Positions 15,750-22,200 of a stretch of 22,200 nucleotides of DNA are shown one piece after another. Positions within the stretch are counted from its first letter, which is position 1; every line of letters begins with the position of its first letter. Under the pieces are notes generated by a model. The model did not search any database. It was given only the letters and a program-made list of their open reading frames with translations, and was not told where the DNA came from. The stretch covers positions 1 through 22,200 of the forward strand of contig JAQOTE010000026.1 of assembly GCA_029945375.1 (NCBI GenBank), in the 5' to 3' direction. The DNA comes from Agaricus subrufescens. Its lineage: Eukaryota; Basidiomycota; Agaricomycetes; Agaricales; Agaricaceae. Made by a program: the position numbers and the translations under genes.

Positions 15750-17980
15750 GTTGCCTCGAGGATTCCGACGAGTGGGATGGAGGAGAGGTGGCTTGTATAA
15801 TTGAAGCGGATAAAAATGGAGAAGCTAGTATAACGGAGTATTTGCCTATCGAGACTGAAGCATATACTACGGATGAGCTCAAACTTTTATATCTAGCAAA
15901 GAGCTTGGAAAGAAAAGGGGACTCGGATGAGAAAAAGGCATTTGAGCAGTACCTGAATATACTGTTGAGACCACACGACTTGAGAGATAGATCAGTCGCG
16001 GTGGAAGAGTTGGAGGAACCAGGGGATCCTCGAGAGTTAGTGCATTGTCTGGCAAAGAAGTATAAGCCAGTCGCGCTGAAAGTCAGGCCTGTCCTAGGAG
16101 AAGTACCGGATAAATTTCGAATTATTAGAAATATTATCGGGGATCCTCTAAAAGATATGCCGGAGCTACCGAGGAGGCCGTCCGAGTTCGTACCGACGGG
16201 AAGATATACCGAGGAGCAAATGTTAAAGATGGATAAAGCGCATAGTGATGGGTTTCTATGGCCCGAGGAGGCTAAATTGATGCATTGGTTAGTCGCGGCG
16301 CAAAATGAAGCGTTCGCGTGGGACGACTTGGAGAGGGGGAGCTTCAAGAAAGAATATTTCCCTTCCGTCGAGATTCCTACTGTGCCTCATACACCTTGGG
16401 TTTTGAGAAACTTAAGAATCCCACCTGCGGTTTATGATGAAGTATGTAGGATCATCCGGAGAAAGATCGACGCGGGAGTATATGAACCCTCGAATGCGTC
16501 ATATTGGTCGAGATGGTTCTGTGTGATTAAAAAGGATGGGAAGAGTTTGCGCCTAGTGCACAGTCTCGAACCTTTGAACGAGGTTACGATCGCGCACTCG
16601 GGGCTACCACCTGTGACGGAGGAGTTGGCCATGCATTTTGCGGGTCGAGCCTGTAATGGGATACTCGATTTGTATGTGGGTTACGACGAAAGAGAAATCG
16701 CCGAGGGTTCGAGGGACCTAACGACGTTCCAGACGCCGTTCGGGGCCTTATGCCTGGTTACCTTGCCAATGGGATGGACTAATTCTGTGCCGATCTTTCA
16801 CGAGGATGTGACTTACATTCTCCGAGACGAGATTCCCGAGTTCACATTGCCATATATAGACGATGTGCCAATTAGGGGCCCCGCGACTAGATATGAAAAC
16901 GCCGAGGGAGTACCGGAAGTCTTGCCTGATAATTCGGGGATTAGAAAATTCGTGTTCGAGCATATGGAGAACGTGAATCGTATTCTACAGCGAATGAAGT
17001 ATGCTGGGGGAACGTTCTCGGGACCTAAAACGATGATATGTGCGGATACAGTAGTTATCCTAGGATTCGAGTGTTCATATAAGGGGCGAAAGCCGAAAGC
17101 GGAAACGATCGAGAAAATTTTGAATTGGGGTGACTGTGAAAACACTACTGACGTCCGAGCTTTCTTGGGGACGGCGGTAATGTGTAGGCATCACATTCGA
17201 GATTTTGTTATGAAGGCGGTTCCATTGTATAATCTTTGCAAGAAGGGAGTTACCTTCGAGTGGGGCGCGATTGAGAAAGCGGCTCAGCTCGAGATTAAAG
17301 AAGCTATCCGAGACTGTTTTCATACGAGGAATCCGAGGTTTCCGAGTGAGCAGCCGATTGTCTTAGCTGTGGACTCATCTTGGAGGGCTGTTGGGTATTA
17401 CCTGTATCAGCGAGACGAGTTAGAGCCAAAAATAATTCATTATATCAAGTTTAATTCGATATTAATGGATCCAAGGCAACAACGATATTCTCAACCGAAG
17501 CGAGAGTTAGTGGGATTGCGCATGGCGCTCGAGGAGGAGAATTATTTGCTTCGAGGGTGTCGAAATCTCATAGTCGAGACTGATGCGAAGTACTTGCATG
17601 GAATGTTAAACAACGCCGGCAAGTTACTCAGCGCAACTGTGAATCGTTGGGTGGTTTATATTCGGACTCATTTCCACTTCACATTGGTTCATCGAAAGGG
17701 AAAAGGTTTTGGGCCTGATGGATTGTCTCGGAGGAAATGGTATCCTGGAGATAAAGCGACTCGACAGTATGATGATGGGTCAGACGATGACGGAGAAGAG
17801 ATCGAATTGGTTAAGGAGAATGAGGGAGAAGAGGACCCTCTACCGATAGATGACTTCGTCGAGGAAATCGATGATAGGAAAGGTTTCTTTGCTGAAGTGA
17901 TAGCAATGGACCATAGTTATCGATTGGACCTCGACTTCGCAAGAAAGTGTCTGGAGGCGGAAATAGCTGAGAAGCGATGA
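15692..17980 (+). CDS. Second Gypsy element ORF 2: reverse transcriptase and RNase H
   Basis: This is a 762-codon intact frame, in the -1 frame relative to the protease ORF and overlapping it by 58 nt, so its ATG at 15692 is probably not used and translation more likely enters by frameshifting near 15746. RT has the first Asp in GILDLYVGYDE (Asp326) and YIDD at 388-391 (LPYIDDVPI), with LPMGWTNSVPIFHEDV between them. RNase H has Asp561 (LAVDSSWRAVGYYL), Glu605 (QPKRELVGLR), Asp631 (VETDAKYL) and Asp676 (GPDGLSRRKW). The C-terminal linker is acidic. The stop TGA at 17978 is followed in the same frame by integrase sequence, so the original polyprotein was longer. RT and RNase H appear complete. 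Confidence 0.85.
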   Translation: MYSDLWSRTTSLSAGSKFLSCLEDSDEWDGGEVACIIEADKNGEASITEYLPIETEAYTTDELKLLYLAKSLERKGDSDEKKAFEQYLNILLRPHDLRDRSVAVEELEEPGDPRELVHCLAKKYKPVALKVRPVLGEVPDKFRIIRNIIGDPLKDMPELPRRPSEFVPTGRYTEEQMLKMDKAHSDGFLWPEEAKLMHWLVAAQNEAFAWDDLERGSFKKEYFPSVEIPTVPHTPWVLRNLRIPPAVYDEVCRIIRRKIDAGVYEPSNASYWSRWFCVIKKDGKSLRLVHSLEPLNEVTIAHSGLPPVTEELAMHFAGRACNGILDLYVGYDEREIAEGSRDLTTFQTPFGALCLVTLPMGWTNSVPIFHEDVTYILRDEIPEFTLPYIDDVPIRGPATRYENAEGVPEVLPDNSGIRKFVFEHMENVNRILQRMKYAGGTFSGPKTMICADTVVILGFECSYKGRKPKAETIEKILNWGDCENTTDVRAFLGTAVMCRHHIRDFVMKAVPLYNLCKKGVTFEWGAIEKAAQLEIKEAIRDCFHTRNPRFPSEQPIVLAVDSSWRAVGYYLYQRDELEPKIIHYIKFNSILMDPRQQRYSQPKRELVGLRMALEEENYLLRGCRNLIVETDAKYLHGMLNNAGKLLSATVNRWVVYIRTHFHFTLVHRKGKGFGPDGLSRRKWYPGDKATRQYDDGSDDDGEEIELVKENEGEEDPLPIDDFVEEIDDRKGFFAEVIAMDHSYRLDLDFARKCLEAEIAEKR
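15740..15749 (+). promoter_or_regulatory. Candidate -1 ribosomal frameshift site (A AAT TTT then TAA)
   Basis: In the zero frame the codons read GTA AAT TTT TAA, so the heptamer A AAT TTT fits X XXY YYZ exactly and the stop follows at once. Slipping back 1 nt enters the RT frame. A CCTCGAGG palindrome and a CTCG/CGAG stem lie just downstream. It is a recoding signal by pattern; no experiment supports it here. Confidence 0.5.
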
Positions 17981-18502
17981 TTATCTAATGATCGAGACGT
18001 TGCTGAACCGGTTCGAGTATTCCTCGGGAAAATGATCGAGGAAGAAGAACAGGCGGTAAATGAAGAAAACGGTCGAGATGGTTACGATGAGGATCGCAGA
18101 ACTATTGCGGCTCGTGAACAGGACAGTCGGTTAGAAAAGATCCGAGACTGGATTGTTCATCGAGTGGAGAGATTACCAAAAGATCGACTATCGGTCGAGG
18201 AGGCGAAATTGTCAAGAGCGGCCTCGAACTTCTGGTTAGACAAAGACGGGAAGTTATATCGTCGAAGGCCAGGGGATGATTATGCTCAGTTGGTGATCGA
18301 GATAGAGAATAGGATGGAAATCATGAGGGAATGTCACGACAAATTGGGGCATTGAGGAGTGTATGCTACGTCGAGACTGATCAGTCAACGGTTTTGGTGG
18401 CCCGAGATGGAAGCCGACGTTAGCTGGTACGTTCGCTCGTGTCACTTATGTCAGGTGCGGCAAAAGATGGCAATGGAGTTGCCACCAGTGGTGAGGGGTA
18501 GC
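17981..18502 (+). pseudogene. Second Gypsy element: integrase N-terminal remnant
   Basis: The sequence continues in the RT frame after the TGA at 17978-17980. One open segment (ATG at 18032) ends RMEIMRECHDKLGH at TGA 18353-18355. The same frame then resumes with GVYATSRLISQRFWWPEMEAD and SCHLCQVRQKM, completing an HHCC zinc-binding domain (His in CHDKLGH, Cys in CHLC). Coding sense ends at about 18497 and the next stop is at 18503-18505. The integrase catalytic core is missing. Two TGA codons and truncation mark it as dead. Confidence 0.75.
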
Positions 18503-20608
18503 TAGCACTTTTATCATTATTATTGGGTGTATCCAATGATAGTAACTTCATTATTCCCAACAACCTTTCATTTCATAACTCATGGGAAGGTGAGTGGTCT
18601 TCATACTATCAGTTTCATTATTGCCATGGGTGTTTTCATTGTAACCCAACACATGATTCATCATATATCTTTATTCTTTCATAAATGCATTGGGTGGCAA
18701 AGTCTTTCATATCAACCCCTCATTGTTGATACATACTTTTCATTCTATTCCAATTTATCCTTCATTACTTATTTTAATTTCTTCATACATACATTGGGTT
18801 GCACAATCCTTCATTTCAATTTTCATTAATATGTGCTATGTCTTCATTGCTATTACACACATCTTCATTCTGTCCCAACTCATTATTCATTACTTATTTT
18901 CATTTCTTCATACATACATTGGGTTGCACAATCCTTCATTTCAATCTTCATTAATATTCACTATGTCTTCATTGCTGATACACACATCTTCATTCTGTCC
19001 CAACTCATTATTCATTACTTATTTTTCATTTCTTCATATATGCATTGGATTGCACAATCCTTCATTTCAATCTTCATTAATATTCACTATGTCTTCATTA
19101 AGTTAATAATAATACATCTTCATTCTGTCCCAAATCATTACTCATTACTTATTTTCATTTCTTCATATGCATTGGATTAATCCTTCATTTCAATCTTCAT
19201 TAATATGTGCTATGTCTTCATTGCTATTACACACATCTTCATTCTGTCCCAACTCATTATTCATTACTTATTTTTCATTTCTTCATATATGCATTGGATT
19301 GCACAATCCTTCATTTCAATCTTCATTAATATTCACTATGTCTTCATTGCTAATACACACATCTTCATTCTGTCCCAAATCATTATTCATTACTTATTTT
19401 CATTTCTTCATATATGCATTGGATTGCACAATCCTTCATTTCAATCTTCATTAATATGTGCTATGTCTTCATTGCTATTACACACATCTTCATTCTGTCT
19501 CAACTCATTATTCATTACTTATTTTCATTTCTTCATACATACATTGGGTTGCACAATCCTTCATTTCAATCTTCATTTATGCATGCTATGTCTTCATTGC
19601 TATTACACACATCTTCATTCTGTCCCAAATCATTATTCATTACTTATTTTCATTTCTTCATATATACATTGGATTGCACAATCCTTCATTTCAATCTTCA
19701 TTAATATTCACTATGTCTTCATTGCTAATACACACATCTTCATTCTGTCCCAAATCATTATTCATTACTTATTTTCATTTCTTCATATATGCATTGGATT
19801 GCACAATCCTTCATTTCAATCTTCATTAATATGTGCTATGTCTTCATTGCTATTACACACATCTTCATTCTGTCCCAACTCATTATTCATTACTTATTTT
19901 CATTTCTTCATACATACATTGGGTTGCACAATCCTTCATTTCAATCTTCATTAATATTCACTATGTCTTCATTGCTGATACACACATCTTCATTCTGTCC
20001 CAACTCATTATTCATTACTTATTTTTCATTTCTTTCTCATATATGCATTTGGATTGCACAATCCTTCATTTCACCTTCATTAATATGTGCTATGTCTTCA
20101 TTGGGCTATTACACACATCTTCATTCTGTCCCAACTCATTATTCATTACTTATTTTCATTTCTTCATACATACATTAAGTTGTACCAATCCTTCATTTCA
20201 ATCTTTCATTAAGACTAGTCATGTCTTCATTGCTGATACACACATTCTCATTCTGTCCCAAATCATTATTCATTACTTATTTTCTATTTCTTCATATATA
20301 TTTAGATTTGCAATAATCCTTCATTTCAATCTTCATTAATATTCACTATGTCTTTATTAAGCACACACACATCTTCATTCTGTCCCAAACTATTATTCAT
20401 TACTTATTTTCATTTCTTCATATGCATTGGATTGGTACAATCCTTCATTTCACCTTTCATTAATATGCTATATGTCTTCATTGCTATTACACACATCTTC
20501 ATTCTGTCCCAACTCATTATTCATTACTTATTTTCATTTCTTCATACATACATTGGGTTGCACACTCCTACATTTCAATCTTCATACCACATTCTCATTG
20601 CTAACTTT
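18503..20608. repeat. T-rich tandem array (satellite-like), ~125-bp monomer, about 15 copies
   Basis: A recognisable unit beginning GCACAATCCTTCATTTCAAT recurs at 18801, 18926, 19052, 19301, 19426, 19551, 19676, 19801, 19926 and 20056, with more divergent copies near 19178, 20181, 20309, 20434 and 20561. Spacing is 125 bp with small deviations (126, 130). The left part (18503-18800) and the right end are degenerate copies, while the centre is nearly uniform. Monomers fall into variants (ATGTGC against ATTCAC, CAACTC against CAAATC), hinting at a higher-order pattern of about 375 bp. The array separates the truncated Gypsy integrase from the KDZ transposase and reaches to within a few bases of the KDZ stop codon. 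Confidence 0.9.
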
Positions 20609-22200
20609 TTAATCATCAACATCAAGTACATCTGCAAGACTACCCTCATCTTCATTATATTCTTCAAATTTTTTTTCTTTCTCATCTTCCCGATTTTCTT
20701 CTCCTTCTCCAAACCTGCTCCTTGACTTCATGACCTCAATGTACCTCTCTGCCCAATCAACATTTTCATCCTGTGCCTTCAACAAAGGCAACCACTTGTT
20801 AACACAGCTCAGGCCCAGCATCTCTAGCAGAGTTGCTTGCTTCTCAGCATATGCCTGTAAACCTTGAGAAAGTGTCAAATCCTTTACCAAGCGTCGCTTT
20901 CCCTGTAATCTCCACCATTTAGCTTTCCACTGAAAGTATTCCACAGTCCTACGCATCTCTTCTTTCAAAAGCTGGTACTCCTCTTCCCATCTACTCTTCC
21001 TAGCTTTTGCTTTTGCCCAATCTGCTTGCATAGACTCTTCATACTCTTTTTCATTATGACTTGTATTGCTTGATGATTTCCCTACCAACCAAATCCATGA
21101 CATTTGAAAACGGCTATGACCTACATCCATTCCTAGTTCACGTCCAGGGCCAGATATATCCTCTGGCTTGAGTGTTTGAAAGCGTGATACATCAGGGCTA
21201 TCAAGGTTGAGAGCCAACAAACATTTGTAGGCCACACGATATGTTGCAGCTGCAGCTTGAATCCGGTTTTGATAACGTTCAAAAACTTCACGACCTCGTG
21301 TGACAGGAGCATTACCTGAGCCAGAAATGTTGTGTTTCTTGAACTCATTGACACTTGTTATGTGACGTCGTGCAAGTCGAATCTTATCCAGTGCTTCATC
21401 AGCTTGAGCTATCCTAAGCCTAAACTCCTTTGTAGCCAGAGGAATAATTGAAGGCAAAGTAAGCATCTCTGGTGGAAGAAAAGAGGGAAGGAACAATGGA
21501 AGTGATTCAACTTGCATCAACTCTGAGAAGTCATCTTCTGGATTTGGCAGTAAGGAAGAAATAGCAGGCATATAGACTCGCTGAACAGCTCGCCAGTTTG
21601 CAATCCGGCGGTAGAGTGAGGTACGCCGCTCTTGAAGTTTGACTTGTTGATTTACTGGAACTTCATGCCCAAGAAGAGATACTTGATGTGATAACTTGCG
21701 TCTATTACCAGTAAGTCATAGATAAAGAACCAATCTTAGACAATACATACTGTTGTTCCTCAAGTTCAATACCCTTCAATATAAACTCTGAGGGTGTTGT
21801 TGAATGAGGAAGAATCACTCCTTTAACTGTATCTGCAGCATCTTCCCTGGCAAGCTGGAGCCTGACATCATCCACAGTTGTTTCTATAACATTAAAATTA
21901 GGAAATCTGATCCATGTGATAAGGATTGAGTACTTACGGATCTCAACTTCTTCAAATGGGTTAGCATTAGAATGATCATGCTCCCACTTCTCTACCATAT
22001 GGGTCCATTTTTTGACTGATGATGGAGTGAATGTTGCAGAGAGAGCAACAAAAATATCACGATGCTTCTTTCTCATTGATGCTGCTTCCACAAATCGTCT
22101 AGCAAAAAGAGCACCTTATACAAATTTATAAGTCAAAGAACACTGACAAGATCAGATTAACTCACGAAAATGAATGATTTTCTGGAAATTCCAACCATTC
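20609..22200 (-). CDS. KDZ-family transposase, C-terminal part (5' end outside window)
   Basis: Exons on the minus strand are 22200-22166 (partial), 22114-21938, 21883-21751 and 21701-20609. The introns are 51, 54 and 49 bp with GTGAGT, GTAAGT and GTATGT donors, all frame-preserving. The product resembles the C-terminal half of the Kyakuja-Dileera-Zisupton transposases of Agaricomycetes. Typical blocks are NGWNFQKIIHF, WTHMVEKWEHD, NPFEEVEI, VRLQLAREDAAD, GIELEEQQ, a KKHNISGSGNAP block, LKPEDISGPGREL, SWIWLVGK and the helical RWEEEYQLLKEEMRRTVEYFQWKAKWW. The catalytic core lies upstream, outside the window. The tail is acidic (GEGEENREDEKEKKFEEYNEDEG). No stop or frameshift was seen in the visible part. 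The stop TAA at 20611-20609 directly abuts the tandem array, so the transcript 3' end would read into the repeats. Confidence 0.8.

Larger units (their letters stand above)
14892..18502 (+). mobile_element. Second Ty3/Gypsy-like element, decayed, no LTRs seen
   Basis: Coding sense starts directly at the LTR boundary of the chromovirus: the frame is open from 14892 with no start codon, so the upstream gag part is missing. The order is protease (ORF 1), then RT and RNase H in the -1 frame (ORF 2), then an integrase zinc-binding domain interrupted by TGA codons at 17978 and 18353. It ends abruptly at about 18500 where the T-rich tandem array begins. The catalytic core of integrase and both LTRs are absent. 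The pol type is distinct from that of the chromovirus and resembles a group widespread in mushroom genomes. Confidence 0.8.

Noticed and set aside
18680..20608. CRISPR-like repeat array
   Set aside because: Whole 125-bp monomers are tandemly repeated with no unique spacers, and the context is fungal.
18527..20725. Long overlapping ORFs on the plus strand across the T-rich region, up to 249 codons
   Set aside because: They are by-products of the ~125-bp tandem array. Each monomer has few stops, and a period not divisible by 3 rotates the frame. All three frames are open in parts, and the longest ORF exists only because one monomer lacks the usual TAA.

Overview
The window looks like a transposon-dense stretch of a basidiomycete (Agaricomycetes-type) fungal genome. 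Introns are very short (47-62 bp, GT-AG plus one probable GC-AG), and the element mix fits that group: a CACTA-type Tnp2 transposase, a KDZ transposase, a chromodomain-bearing Ty3/Gypsy element and a second Gypsy pol of the type common in mushrooms. No ordinary housekeeping gene, tRNA or rRNA gene was recognised. The species is not determined.

Layout, left to right. (1) 2-478 (+) is the 3' end of an uncharacterised gene cut by the window edge. (2) 633-1429 (+) is a five-exon gene for an acidic, helical protein of about 190 aa. (3) 1511-1844 holds a cluster of DNA palindromes and a 26-bp tandem repeat. (4) 2209-6498 (+) is a six-exon Tnp2-like transposase with one in-frame TGA. (5) 6651-6847 holds a second cluster of related palindromes, followed by a weak two-exon ORF. 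(6) 7090-8015 is unassigned. (7) 8016-14891 is an LTR retrotransposon on the minus strand (Ty3/Gypsy chromovirus) with gag, PR, RT, RNase H, integrase and chromodomain, and with extra ORFs between pol and the 3' LTR. (8) 14892-18502 (+) is a second, decayed Gypsy element without LTRs, with protease, then RT and RNase H in the -1 frame, then an integrase cut off just after its zinc-binding domain. (9) About 18503-20608 is a T-rich tandem array with a ~125-bp period. (10) 20609-22200 (-) is the C-terminal half of a KDZ transposase running off the right edge.

The most interesting signals are these. The chromovirus appears able to prime its own reverse transcription: both LTRs carry a TATA-like box 30-31 nt upstream of a 14-nt sequence complementary to the primer-binding site. 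The same element carries three unrecognised ORFs downstream of pol. Two of them are preceded by a matching TATA-containing module, and two overlap as ATGA. Palindromic repeats flank the Tnp2 gene and keep their pairing through compensatory changes. The second Gypsy element has a -1 slippery heptamer directly followed by a stop at its protease/RT junction. The clear internal stop codons at conserved positions are all TGA, which fits C-to-T decay of CGA codons.

Family assignments come from reading the translations. No database search was run.
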